A stretch of DNA of 64,000 nucleotides, from contig NZ_PNYA01000011.1 in assembly GCF_002879885.1 (NCBI RefSeq), positions 124,001 through 188,000 of the forward strand, written 5' to 3'. This DNA comes from Trinickia dabaoshanensis. GTDB taxonomy: Bacteria > Pseudomonadota > Gammaproteobacteria > Burkholderiales > Burkholderiaceae. Shown piece by piece: positions 54,123 to 62,578 of this stretch. The translations under genes were made by a program, and so were the position numbers. The stretch's first letter is position 1. Each line of letters starts with the position of its first letter. Under the pieces are notes generated by a model. It searched no databases. It had not been told where the DNA came from and saw only the letters and a list, made by a program, of their open reading frames with translations.

Positions 54123-55388
54123 TCACGATACGCTCGCTGCAGTACCCGAACGTGCACGCGAGCGCGACCATCCATAAGCCAACGTCGCACACGCGGCGAT
54201 CGCCAGCGCCGGAAACACGCTGGCGCAGACCGTGGACCATCCGAAGCGTGCCAGTAACTGCCCAGCGGTCAGCGACGCGAGCGCGGTGCATCCGAAGGTG
54301 GTGAACTCGCTCGTCGCCTGCGTTTTCGCGCGTTCGCTCGGGCGATACGACTGCGCAAGCAATGTCGTGCCGCCGACGAACATGAAATTCCAACCAACGC
54401 CGAGCGCCGCTAGCGCCGCGTAAAAGTGCGGCAAGTCGGAGGACGATAGCGCGATCGCGCCGCAAGCCGCCGACAAGCCGATACCGGCGCCGATGATACG
54501 CAGCACGCCGAAGCGGGCAATCAAGCGCGCGGCGAACAGCGAAGGCGCGTACATGCCGACGAGATGCCACTCGATGATACGGGCGCCGTCGCCGATCGTA
54601 TGGCCGCACGCCACCGCCGCGATCGGCGTGGCCGTCATCACGAACATCATGACCATGTAGCCGAGCGCGTTGTTGGCGAGCGCGGCCATGAAGATCGGCT
54701 GCGTGACGATGCGCCAAAGGGGGCGCGCGAGCGCCTCGTCGGCCTGCTTGGAGATTCCAGAGGACGGTGCGGCCGCGGCCGGCCCCACGTTGCGATAGCC
54801 AATTGATACGAGCGCCATGGACGCGAGCCCGAGCACGGTCACGAGCGCGTAGGAACCCGCGAACGTGACCGGCGCGAGCCAATCGCGGCTCCACGCGGCG
54901 AGCGCCGGTCCGAGCACGGCCGCCACGACGCCGCCCGTCAACACAGTGGAAATCGCCCGGCTCTTCGCCTGCGCGTCCACGGCGTCAGCGGCGGCGAGGC
55001 GATAGTACTGCGCGAAGGCCTGAAATACGCCGACCGTAGCCGTCCCGCAGCAAAACAGCCAAAAGCTGTGGATGAAAATCGCGTGAACGGAAATCGCGCC
55101 GCCTGCCGCCCCGACGGTCGCACCCAATGCGAAGCCGGCACGGCGACCGATACGGGCCATCAAAAACGACGCGAAGATCGTCGTTAGCGCCGCCGCGACC
55201 GTAATCAACGAGAACGGCAAGGTGGCGAGCGCTTTATCGTCGGCGAGCTGATAGCCGACCAGCCCCGTCAACGTCAGATCGATCGAAACGGACGACGTGT
55301 ACAAGGCCTGGCAAAGCGCCAGCACACGGGCATTGCGGCGGCCCGCCCGCTCGTCGCGGCCGGGGTCGAGGGATAGAGCAGCGTGCAT
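54123..55388 (-). CDS. Major facilitator superfamily transporter
   Basis: 421 residues with twelve membrane segments. Motif A-like sequence FLMARIGRRAGFALGATVGA is between helices 2 and 3 (about residue 77). A conserved YGWSRSRARSGTAASVS tail is basic. The protein has the length and topology of the DHA-type drug/metabolite exporters. Substrate unknown. It is followed 57 bp later by the GlxA-type regulator on the same strand, and its start lies 50 bp downstream of a palindromic site. Confidence 0.9.
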   Translation of the reverse strand: MHAALSLDPGRDERAGRRNARVLALCQALYTSSVSIDLTLTGLVGYQLADDKALATLPFSLITVAAALTTIFASFLMARIGRRAGFALGATVGAAGGAISVHAIFIHSFWLFCCGTATVGVFQAFAQYYRLAAADAVDAQAKSRAISTVLTGGVVAAVLGPALAAWSRDWLAPVTFAGSYALVTVLGLASMALVSIGYRNVGPAAAAPSSGISKQADEALARPLWRIVTQPIFMAALANNALGYMVMMFVMTATPIAAVACGHTIGDGARIIEWHLVGMYAPSLFAARLIARFGVLRIIGAGIGLSAACGAIALSSSDLPHFYAALAALGVGWNFMFVGGTTLLAQSYRPSERAKTQATSEFTTFGCTALASLTAGQLLARFGWSTVCASVFPALAIAACATLAYGWSRSRARSGTAASVS

Positions 55389-55438
55389 CGATGAGCCTTG
55401 GCGTGAAGAGGAGAATGCCTATCCTCGCCTGGACCGCA

Positions 55439-55475
55439 TTGGCAGAAATGCCAATGATGCATCAATTTCTGCCAA
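55439..55475 (-). promoter_or_regulatory. Palindromic operator-like site upstream of the MFS gene
   Basis: A perfect 11-bp inverted repeat with arms TTGGCAGAAAT (55439-55449) and ATTTCTGCCAA (55465-55475), 15-bp spacer. Within it TTGGCA-GAAA-TGCCAA (55439-55454) is a second, tighter palindrome, so there are three half-sites of the TTGGCA type. It lies 50 bp upstream of the MFS start. This is likely a repressor or activator site; the regulator is not known, but the GlxA-type protein next door is a candidate. Confidence 0.7.
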
Positions 55476-55495
55476 TCGCACCGTTGGCGTACGCT

Positions 55496-55633
55496 TTACT
55501 TGCGGAACGTCACGCCCTGATCGATCGTGCCGTACATCGTGATGCTGCCGCCCGAATTCGCACCGGGCGAGCCGTTTTGCGCGCACCCGATGCATAACCA
55601 CGCCGCCAAAGCGGCCGCCCACCACGCCTTCAT
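55496..55633 (-). CDS. 45-residue small lipoprotein
   Basis: Starts at the ATG of 55631-55633 (MKAWWAAALAAWLCIGCAQN) behind CGAGGACGCG. A lipobox LCIGC predicts cleavage before Cys 17, leaving a 29-residue tail ending MYGTIDQGVTFRK. It is transcribed toward the MFS gene and ends 107 bp before it, with the palindrome in the gap. Similar tiny lipoproteins with the SITMYGTIDQGVT motif occur in Burkholderia (recollection, not checked). Function unknown. Confidence 0.7.
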   Translation of the reverse strand: MKAWWAAALAAWLCIGCAQNGSPGANSGGSITMYGTIDQGVTFRK

Positions 55634-55799
55634 CGCGTCCTCGCCCGAAAACAGCGTAAAACGGCATTCTAGCGTGGGCTTGAAGCGCGCCCGGCGCCCG
55701 CGCGGAGCAATCGACATTTCATGTAACGCGGAAGCATCGAATGCATCTGGAGATTACAGTAGAGCCATTCCGATCCTCCTATTTCCACGAGGCAACCCC

Positions 55800-56522
55800 A
55801 TGGCCATCTCCGCGCCCACCGCCGAACGCGATACCGCTCATTTCCCGGGTCTGTCGCGCATCGGCGCACTACTCGCCGACGCCGGCCGCGCCGCCATGCT
55901 CTGGTCCCTGATGGACGGCAGCGCGAGGCCCGCCGGTGAATTGACGATCATCGCCGGGCTGTCGCCGTCGGCCGCGAGCGGTCATCTGGCCAAGCTCGCC
56001 GAGAGCGGCTTGGTGGCTCTCGAGGTACGCGGCCGGCATCGCTACTATCGCATCGCCACTCCGGAGGTGGCGGCCGCGATCGAAGCGCTCGCGCATCTGG
56101 CTCAGGCCAGCGCGCCCGCGCGTCCAACGCCGGTCGCGGCACGCACGGTGCCTGTCGAGATGCGCTACGCGCGCACGTGCTACGACCACATGGCCGGCGA
56201 GTTGGCCGTGCGTGTCTTCGACCATCTGATCGGACGCGGCTGGCTCGTGGACGAGGGCAGCACCGTCGAAGCCACGAAGGAAGGTGCCGCAGTTTTGGCG
56301 GGCTGGGGCATCGACGTCGGCGCGCAGCGCAAGCGCAAACGGCGATTCGCTTGCACCTGCTTGGACTGGAGCGAGCGTCGCGCCCACCTTGGCGGCGCGC
56401 TCGGCGCGGCGCTGCTCGATCATTGGACTCGAGAAGGCTGGGTGGAGCACGCGCACCAACCGCGCGTGCTGCGCATCACCCCCGCCGGCAAGCAGCAATT
56501 CGACGCGCTGCTCGGCGCGTGA
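55800..56522 (+). CDS. Winged-helix (ArsR-like) transcriptional regulator
   Basis: 240 residues from the ATG at 55800 (MAISAPTAERDTAHFPGLSR); earlier in-frame starts are rejected because the extension has no protein character. The winged-helix domain is GALLADAGRAAMLWSLMDGS, ARPAGELTIIAGLSPSAASG (recognition region) and HLAKLAESGLVALEVRGRHR (about 15-75). The C-terminal 120 residues form a second domain with an RRFACTCLDWSERRAHLGGA stretch (Cys pair, about residue 190). Cys residues here suggest metal or redox sensing, but the ArsR metal motif is not evident. Ribosome site is weak. Confidence 0.85.
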   Translation: MAISAPTAERDTAHFPGLSRIGALLADAGRAAMLWSLMDGSARPAGELTIIAGLSPSAASGHLAKLAESGLVALEVRGRHRYYRIATPEVAAAIEALAHLAQASAPARPTPVAARTVPVEMRYARTCYDHMAGELAVRVFDHLIGRGWLVDEGSTVEATKEGAAVLAGWGIDVGAQRKRKRRFACTCLDWSERRAHLGGALGAALLDHWTREGWVEHAHQPRVLRITPAGKQQFDALLGA

Positions 56523-56653
56523 CCTCGCACGGGCCCGATATTTTTCGTTACAGGCCGGAACGCGCGGCTACAAAACGGAGCGCATTGATACAGGCGGTGG
56601 CGCTACAGTGCTGTCACGGACGTATTACGATCCGGCACCAAAACGAGACCATC

Positions 56654-59077
56654 ATGACTACGCACGCCCGTTCACCCTTCGTGACGTTTCGACGTATCGC
56701 CGGCTTCACGCTGCTCGCCCTTGCCCCGTTGACCCTCGCCGCGCGCGCCGCCTTCGCGCAAGTGCCGCCGGCGCCCAACGGCGCACCCGCAAGCCAAAGC
56801 GCCGACCCGCCCGGACGCGTCGCGCGCTTGAACTACATGGCGGGCACCGTCACGACCCAACCGGCCGGCGCCGGCGACTGGTCTTACGCGTCCGTCAACC
56901 GCCCGCTGACCACGGGCGACCAACTCTGGAACGACGCGAACGCGCGTTCCGAGCTGCATATCGGTTCGACGGCCGTGCGGCTGGGTTCGTCGACGAGCCT
57001 CGACGTGATGAACCTCGACGACACGAACGCGCAACTGAAAGTGGCGCAAGGCACGCTGTCGACGAACGTCCGGTCGATACCGAGCGGTTCGACCTACGAA
57101 ATCGACACCCCCAATGTCGCACTGGGCGTGACGCGGCCCGGCGATTACCGCGTCGATGTGGCGCCCGACGGCAGCACGACCACGGTGACGGTCCACAGAG
57201 GTGCCGTCACCGCCTACGGGCAGAACGGCCAGGTGCCCGTCGAGGCCGGGCAACAGATCACGTTCACGGGCACCAACTTGGAGGAGGCTTCGGTCGCGCA
57301 AGCGCCCTCGCCCGATGCATTCGACCAGTGGGCCGCGAGCCGCGATGCCGCCGAGGAGCGGTCGGTATCGGCGCGCTATGTGTCGCGTGACGTGCCCGGC
57401 TACGAGGATCTCGATGCGAACGGCACTTGGAGCGACGACCCGCAATACGGCGCTGTCTGGGTGCCGAACCAAGAGCCCGCGGGCTGGGCGCCCTATCACG
57501 ATGGCCACTGGGCCTGGATCGCGCCGTGGGGCTGGACCTGGATCGACGACGCGCCATGGGGCTTCGCACCGTACCACTACGGACGCTGGGCGTATCTGCA
57601 TTCGTCCTGGTGCTGGGTGCCGGGGCCGCGCATCGTGAGCGAGCCGCCTATGTACGCGCCGGCGCTCGTGGCGTTCGTCGGCGGAGGGGGCGGCGGCGGG
57701 CTCAGTTGGAGCGTGAGCCTCTCGATCGGCGGCGCCGCGACACCCGGGCTCGCGTGGTTCCCGCTCGGCCCAGGAGAGGTGTGGCACCCGGGCTGGGGCG
57801 GATGGAGCCCGAGGTACTACCAGCGAGTCAATCAGACGGTCATCGTCAACAACAACATCAACAAGACCGTCAACATCACCAACATTCACAATACGTACAT
57901 CAACTACAACGCGCCGGGCGCCGTCACGGCAGTGCCGGCAAAGGCGTTCGTGAACGGCAAGCCCGTTGCGCATTTTGCGCAACGTGTCGATCCGCACCAG
58001 TGGCATAACGTGCGGATCAACCCGGGCGCCGCGGGCGTCGCCCCGGTGAAACAGAGCTTCGCGCCGGGCCTGCGGCCGGCGACCTACCGGCCGCCGCAGG
58101 CCATCGCCTCGCGCACGGTCGTTGCGACCCACACGCCGCCGACGCCGGCAGCCTTCCACGATCCTTTGGCCGCGCATCTCGCGCATGCCGGCGGCCAAGT
58201 CCCCGGGGCAGGCGCGCCCGTCGCGCGGCCGGCGATGCCGGGGCCGATGGTGGGCCATGCGCAGACGATGCCCGCACGGGCCGTGCATGTCGTCGATACC
58301 CACTCGCCCGTGATCACGCCGACTCACGGTCCGGCCCATGCCGAGCAACATGCACCGCAGCCCGGCGCGCAACCGCGCGTCGAAGCGGGGCCGGGCCAAC
58401 AACCCCATGCCCCCGCGCCGGTTGAGCACGCACAGCCCAACAACGGCGTGCCGCGTCCGCCCGTCGTGAACACTCAGGCCGAACACGGCATCCAGCCGGG
58501 CGCCCGGCCAGCACCGGCTTGGACGCAGCCGCACGCGCCCATCACGGGGCAACATATGCCGATGAACGAGGCGCATCCGCAAGCTCAACCTCACGCGGAG
58601 CAGGCACGTCCGCAACCGCAAGCGCAACCTCACGTCGAACAGCCGCGCCCGCAACCGCAAGCGCAGCCTCACGTCGAACAGCCGCGCCCGCAACCGCAAC
58701 CGCAACCGCAAGCGCAGCCTCACTTCGAGCAGCCGCGTCCGCAGCCGCAGCCTCACTTCGAGCAGCCGCGCCCGCAACCGCAGCCGCAGCCTCACTTCGA
58801 GCAGCCGCGCCCGCAACCGCAGCCGCAGCCTCATTTCGAACAGCCGCGCCCGCAGCCGCAACCGCAGCCTCATTTCGAACAGCCGCGTCCGCAGCCGCAA
58901 CCGCAGCCTCATTTCGAACAGCCGCGCCCGCAGCCGCAACCGCAGCCTCATTTCGAACAGCCGCGCCCGCAGCCGCAGCCGCAACCGCAGCCGCAGCCCC
59001 GCCCCGCCCCGGCGCAGCACGAACAGCAACATGCGGCTGCGCCATCGCACGGCGGCCACGAACGCCATCAAGGCTAA
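56654..59077 (+). CDS. Exported FecR-domain/DUF6600 protein with repetitive Pro/Gln/His tail
   Basis: 807 residues from the ATG at 56654 (MTTHARSPFVTFRRIAGFTL), which gives a signal peptide ending AAFAQ. The FecR-like domain occupies residues about 55-195 (VARLNYMAGTVTTQPAGAGD, ANARSELHIGSTAVRLGSST, VHRGAVTAYGQNGQVPVEAG). The DUF6600 part follows with repeated Trp motifs (WVPNQEPAGWAPYHDGHWAW, IAPWGWTWIDDAPWGFAPYH, about 275-325) and an Asn-rich stretch VNNNINKTVNITNIHNTYIN. From about residue 480 on it is Pro/His/Ala-rich and ends in 10 tandem QPHxEQPRPQPQP units. Probably a periplasmic or cell-wall associated protein. Function not known. No ferric-citrate system is near. Confidence 0.88.
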   Translation: MTTHARSPFVTFRRIAGFTLLALAPLTLAARAAFAQVPPAPNGAPASQSADPPGRVARLNYMAGTVTTQPAGAGDWSYASVNRPLTTGDQLWNDANARSELHIGSTAVRLGSSTSLDVMNLDDTNAQLKVAQGTLSTNVRSIPSGSTYEIDTPNVALGVTRPGDYRVDVAPDGSTTTVTVHRGAVTAYGQNGQVPVEAGQQITFTGTNLEEASVAQAPSPDAFDQWAASRDAAEERSVSARYVSRDVPGYEDLDANGTWSDDPQYGAVWVPNQEPAGWAPYHDGHWAWIAPWGWTWIDDAPWGFAPYHYGRWAYLHSSWCWVPGPRIVSEPPMYAPALVAFVGGGGGGGLSWSVSLSIGGAATPGLAWFPLGPGEVWHPGWGGWSPRYYQRVNQTVIVNNNINKTVNITNIHNTYINYNAPGAVTAVPAKAFVNGKPVAHFAQRVDPHQWHNVRINPGAAGVAPVKQSFAPGLRPATYRPPQAIASRTVVATHTPPTPAAFHDPLAAHLAHAGGQVPGAGAPVARPAMPGPMVGHAQTMPARAVHVVDTHSPVITPTHGPAHAEQHAPQPGAQPRVEAGPGQQPHAPAPVEHAQPNNGVPRPPVVNTQAEHGIQPGARPAPAWTQPHAPITGQHMPMNEAHPQAQPHAEQARPQPQAQPHVEQPRPQPQAQPHVEQPRPQPQPQPQAQPHFEQPRPQPQPHFEQPRPQPQPQPHFEQPRPQPQPQPHFEQPRPQPQPQPHFEQPRPQPQPQPHFEQPRPQPQPQPHFEQPRPQPQPQPQPQPRPAPAQHEQQHAAAPSHGGHERHQG
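58592..58996. repeat. Tandem repeats of about 39 bp encoding HxEQPRPQPQPQP
   Basis: Ten units: one HAEQ, two HVEQ and seven HFEQ. The HFEQ units start at 58721, 58754, 58793, 58832, 58871, 58910 and 58949. Spacing is 33 bp once and then 39 bp five times, giving a 13-residue period. The last units are nearly identical in DNA, which points to recent expansion. Confidence 0.93.
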
Positions 59078-59099
59078 CGCCCGGAGGCGGTAAACGTCG

Positions 59100-59180
59100 A
59101 AGCCCGCGGTAGCCGCGCGGAGCGCCGAGCCGGAAAACGTATCCGGCTCGAGCCGCCGCGCGGTACCGCGGGCTTTTTTA
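59100..59180 (+). terminator. Long hairpin terminator after the FecR-domain gene
   Basis: AGCCCGCGGTA pairs with TACCGCGGGCT, then the CCGCGCGG and CGAGCCGGA / TCCGGCTCG inner arms form a stem-loop of about 70 nt. Six T residues follow. It ends 27 bp before the convergent thyA stop. It has no T-run on the other strand, so it serves mainly the plus strand. Confidence 0.85.
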
Positions 59181-59206
59181 GGCTTCGAGCAAAGCGCTCA
59201 ACGCGC

Positions 59207-60178
59207 TTAAACGGCCATGGGCGCCGTCAGCGGCTCGTGATGGCGATAGCCCACCAACGAGAAATCGCCGGGCTCGACCTGCTCGAGCCACTCGGGCGCA
59301 TACACGCCCGTCTCGGCGTAATCGGGCACGCGATCGGCGATAACCAAACGCGGACTCTCATACGGCTCTCGTTCCAATTGACGTTGCAGCATCTCGAGCT
59401 GGTTCTCGTAGATGTGCGCATCGCCGATGAAGTACGTAAACCAACGCGGCGCGTACCCCGTCAAGCGCCCGACGAGCGAAAGCAACGCTGCCCCCTCGAC
59501 GAGATTGAACGGCGTACCGAGACCGACATCGTTGCTGCGGATATACAGACACAGCGATATCTCTCGGCGCGCGGCATTCGGCAGGAACTGATAAAGCAAA
59601 TGGCACGCTGGCAGCGCGATCTGATCGAGCAGCGCGGGATTCCAGCCATGGAAGAGAATTCGGCGATCCGACGGATTGCTCATGATCGTATCGAGGCACT
59701 GCCGCAACTGATCGATGGCCTTGTACAGCAGCACCTTTTGGACGCCGTCTTCCTCGAACTGGGTGACGATACGGTATCCGCGCTGCGTCGCATCGGCCAC
59801 GCGCGCTTGCTGCGACGCCTCCACGACCTTATAGCCCGGCCACTTGCGCCACTGCACGCCATACACGTCGCCGAGGTCATCCGTCCCTTCGCGATACGGA
59901 TTGGCGAGCCACTGCGCGTTTTCGTTGGCGTTCGCATCCCAGACCTTGCAGCCGAGCGCACGGAAATCGGCCGCGCTGCGCGAAGCGCGCAGAAAACCGA
60001 CCATCTCGCCGATCGCCGACTTGAACGCCAGCTTTTTCGTGGTAACGGCCGGAAAGCCTTCTTGCAGGTCGAAGCGCATCATGGCGCCCGGCATCGAGAT
60101 CGTGCGAATGCCGGTACGGTTTTCCTGCCAACTGCCCGTCTCGAGAATCGTGCGGACGAGATCGAGGTACTGTTTCAT
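59207..60178 (-). CDS. thyA: Thymidylate synthase
   Basis: 323 residues from the ATG at 60176-60178 ([20 protein letters not shown]); an upstream start adds 22 basic residues and is rejected. Converts dUMP to dTMP with methylene-tetrahydrofolate. The nucleophile Cys is in [14 protein letters not shown] (about residue 197), with [20 protein letters not shown] (substrate loop) and [17 protein letters not shown]-like motif [20 protein letters not shown]. It is longer than E. coli ThyA (264) because of an insert in the first third, as in the L. casei type and in many beta-proteobacteria. Confidence 0.97.
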   Translation of the reverse strand: MKQYLDLVRTILETGSWQENRTGIRTISMPGAMMRFDLQEGFPAVTTKKLAFKSAIGEMVGFLRASRSAADFRALGCKVWDANANENAQWLANPYREGTDDLGDVYGVQWRKWPGYKVVEASQQARVADATQRGYRIVTQFEEDGVQKVLLYKAIDQLRQCLDTIMSNPSDRRILFHGWNPALLDQIALPACHLLYQFLPNAARREISLCLYIRSNDVGLGTPFNLVEGAALLSLVGRLTGYAPRWFTYFIGDAHIYENQLEMLQRQLEREPYESPRLVIADRVPDYAETGVYAPEWLEQVEPGDFSLVGYRHHEPLTAPMAV

Positions 60179-60298
60179 GCGCGAAAATCCTTCGGCTCGT
60201 GGCGCGCGGCCGCTCTCGCACCGCGCAAACCGCGATTTTACCAAGCCGCGAGATTTCCGACCGGAGCCCGGCCCGCCGCATGCGCTTGCCCGGGCTCG

Positions 60299-61672
60299 CT
60301 AGCTCGACATGCGATGATCGCCCGGCTCGATGTGGACGTCGCGCATGCCATGCGCGCTGAGCAGCCGATAAAGCGTGACGCGTGAAATGCCGAGCTCTTG
60401 CGCCGCATCGCCGAGTCGACCTCGATGGCGCAGCAGCGCCAATTCGATCGCCTGCCGCTCGGCGGCTTCGCGCGCCTGCGCGAGCGAGACGGGCGCGACG
60501 TCGACGTACTCGGCCAACTCGAGATCGTGCGCGCAGATCAAGCGCCCTTCCGACATGACGATCGCCCGGCGCACGCGATTGATCAATTCGCGCACGTTGC
60601 CCGGCCAAGCGTAGTTATGAAGCGCGGCGATCGCATCGGCCGAGAAGCCGCGAAGCCGGCGCGTACCGTCCTTGCGGAATCGTTCGAGCATGTGATGCGC
60701 GAGCAACTCGATGTCTTTGCCGCGCGCGCGCAACGGTGGCTCCTCGATCTGCAGCACGCAAAGCCGGTGATACAGATCGGCGCGAAAACGGCCCGCGTCC
60801 ATCGCACGATGCATATCGATGTGCGTGGCGGAAATCACGCGCACATCCACGTCGATCGACTCCTGTCCGCCCAGTCTTTCGATGCGCCCCTCTTGCAAAA
60901 AGCGCAGCAAGCTGGCCTGGCTCTCGAGCGGCAAGTCGCCGATCTCATCGAGAAACAAGGTGCCGCCATGCGCCGCCTCGATGCGGCCGATCTTGCGCTG
61001 GTTCGCCCCCGTGAACGCGCCGCGCTCATAGCCGAACAACTCCGATTGCAGCAAATGCGGGGGAATCGCGCCGCAGTTGATCGCGACGAACGGAGCCGCG
61101 CGACGCAGCGAACGCTCGTGGATAGCGACGGCCGTCAATTCCTTGCCGGTGCCCGATTCGCCCGACACGAACACGGGCGCGTCGGTCATCGCGACTTTGC
61201 GGATCGCGCGAAACAGCGTCCGCATCGCGTCGCACGCGCCGACCATTTCGCCTTCCCCGGTACTCGTGGACGCCGCATCCTCACCGGGGGCGCCGAGCAC
61301 GACCATGCCATAGGCATGCCCGACCGAATCGACGATACGCGGCGCCTCGTAAGGCATCGTGACGTAGTCATAGCAGTAATCGCGCACGAGCCGGCGCAGC
61401 GCGCTTTCTTGCATCTGGCCCGGTGCCGCGGCCGCGACCCAGGCGACGTTGGGCATCGTCAAAAAAGGTTCGAGCGCGACGATTTCCTGCGAGTCGAAGC
61501 GGCTCGACAAATCGAGCAACCCGCCGGCCGCCGCGTCGCCGCGCAATGCCCGGCGCGCATCGCGCGCGCTCGCCGCGACTTCGACCTGCCAGCCGCGCGC
61601 ATTGAATTGGGCGCTCAATTGCGGGTTGGCCTCGCGAGTGACATACACCAAGTGCCGATTTGCGGGTTCCAT
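60299..61672 (-). CDS. Sigma-54-dependent transcriptional activator (VpsR-like)
   Basis: 457 residues. The N-terminal domain (about 1-125) resembles a degenerate receiver: an Asp in GLLDLSSRF could be the phosphorylation site, but the usual acidic pair near residue 10 is absent (LVYVTREAN). The AAA+ domain is complete: Walker A SGESGTGKEL (about 174), GAFTGA loop in YERGAFTGANQRKIGR (about 228), Walker B GGTLFLDEIGDLPLE (about 245), and the R-finger region FRADLYHRL (about 305). The C-terminal Fis-type helix-turn-helix is GRLGDAAQELGISRVTLYRL (about 418). Layout and degenerate receiver resemble VpsR/BerB-type regulators of matrix genes. Divergent from the putative fibre operon, it is the likely activator of the sigma-54 promoter there. 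Confidence 0.93.
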   Translation of the reverse strand: MEPANRHLVYVTREANPQLSAQFNARGWQVEVAASARDARRALRGDAAAGGLLDLSSRFDSQEIVALEPFLTMPNVAWVAAAAPGQMQESALRRLVRDYCYDYVTMPYEAPRIVDSVGHAYGMVVLGAPGEDAASTSTGEGEMVGACDAMRTLFRAIRKVAMTDAPVFVSGESGTGKELTAVAIHERSLRRAAPFVAINCGAIPPHLLQSELFGYERGAFTGANQRKIGRIEAAHGGTLFLDEIGDLPLESQASLLRFLQEGRIERLGGQESIDVDVRVISATHIDMHRAMDAGRFRADLYHRLCVLQIEEPPLRARGKDIELLAHHMLERFRKDGTRRLRGFSADAIAALHNYAWPGNVRELINRVRRAIVMSEGRLICAHDLELAEYVDVAPVSLAQAREAAERQAIELALLRHRGRLGDAAQELGISRVTLYRLLSAHGMRDVHIEPGDHRMSS

Positions 61673-62147
61673 TGTTCAGACCTCTTGTTGGTGAACGCGA
61701 AGCAAGACACCTCGTCCGGGCAATGCGCCGGCGAATGCTTACCGTGGCTCCCCAACGATGCAAAAGCCCCGCTCTCAGTTCTTTGGCCCAACGACCGCGC
61801 CCGCAATGGAATTATTAATAGCAATTGCTGCTAGATCGGCGCTTTTATCAACGTGAAACCGTTCCAACAGCTTACTATACGCCCCGCCCCGGAGGGACCC
61901 GCGCGCGCCGTAAGAATTGAAACAACGGGCGGCGGCGTACGCCCCTAGCGGCTTTTCATCGATTTCACCTCACTATCTTAAGCAGGGATTCGTGGCGGTT
62001 TTACGACATCGAAACGCGATCGACGAACCGGCTTCGAACCCATTTTCCGCTGCCCCGTTTCAGCGCTGAAACGGATTTCCGCGTTTCCCTTCGCCGTTTA
62101 GTAGGCAATCGATACACAAGCCAATTGCCGCAATGGTTTCCCGCCGA
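61673..62147. other. Divergent control region between the sigma-54 activator and the exported-protein operon
   Basis: About 475 bp without a gene, containing AT-rich patches around 61800-61850. It is expected to hold upstream activator sites for the sigma-54 promoter at 62148 and the promoter of the regulator gene. I did not identify a clear palindrome that would define the activator site. Confidence 0.5.
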
Positions 62148-62163
62148 TGGCACAGCTCTCGCG
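62148..62163 (+). promoter_or_regulatory. Sigma-54 (-24/-12) promoter
   Basis: TGGCAC-N5-TCGCG: the invariant GG (62149-62150) and GC (62161-62162) are separated by exactly 10 bp, as sigma-54 holoenzyme requires. The only clear deviation from TGGCAC-N5-TTGC is C for the first T of the -12 element. It lies 31 bp before the first ATG of the operon, so the leader would be about 20 nt. Confidence 0.75.
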
Positions 62164-62193
62164 TAATGGAGCGCACCACGGAGAGACGCCACC

Positions 62194-62544
62194 ATGCCAC
62201 TCACACAGCCCCTTTCGCCTCGTTCCCGCGCCTTGATCGCAGCGCTCGGCATCGCGCTCGCATCGCTTGCGGCGCCGGCTCGCGCACAAGCCGACACGCT
62301 CGGCGACGTTCGCGCCGGAGATGAGCTGCTCGTGGCGGGAGCCGCGGCCATCGACGACGGCGCGCTTGCGCTTGCGCGCGGCACCGGCCCCGGCCTGATG
62401 GCCGTGGGTGCGCCGATGCTCGCGTTGCACGGCGCGCCGTCGGTCACGCTCTGGGACGAAATCGCGCCGCCGGCCCCTGTGCCCGTACCGGCCGATTCCG
62501 CCCACGTCGCGCAAAGCAACACCGTCAGTTATTTCCGCCAGTAG
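62194..62544 (+). CDS. Small exported protein, first gene of putative fibre operon
   Basis: 116 residues. A signal peptide (LIAALGIALASLAAPARAQ, cleavage after about residue 32) is followed by an 84-residue mature part rich in Ala, Gly and Leu (DELLVAGAAAIDDGALALAR), then a Pro/Val stretch (WDEIAPPAPVPVPADSAHVA) and an SYFRQ end. GGAGAG stands 8 bp before the ATG. Resembles FapA-type small leading products in position but not in recognisable sequence. Next gene starts 34 bp later. Confidence 0.75.
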   Translation: MPLTQPLSPRSRALIAALGIALASLAAPARAQADTLGDVRAGDELLVAGAAAIDDGALALARGTGPGLMAVGAPMLALHGAPSVTLWDEIAPPAPVPVPADSAHVAQSNTVSYFRQ

Positions 62545-62578
62545 CCCAACCTCTCATGGCCTTCGCCGGAGAACCGAC

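Noticed and set aside
58592-58996. Regular repeats considered as a CRISPR array
   Set aside because: Units are contiguous with no unique spacers, stay in frame with the coding sequence and translate to a periodic peptide. No cas gene is near.
58542-59045. A minus-strand frame with repeated Ala/Val/Gly units
   Set aside because: It is only the antisense of the Pro/Gln repeat DNA.
56672-59071. A 799-codon minus-strand frame opposite the FecR/DUF6600 gene
   Set aside because: It is dominated by repeated RLRLRLR-type sequence, the antisense of the Gln/Pro repeats, and has no signal or domain.
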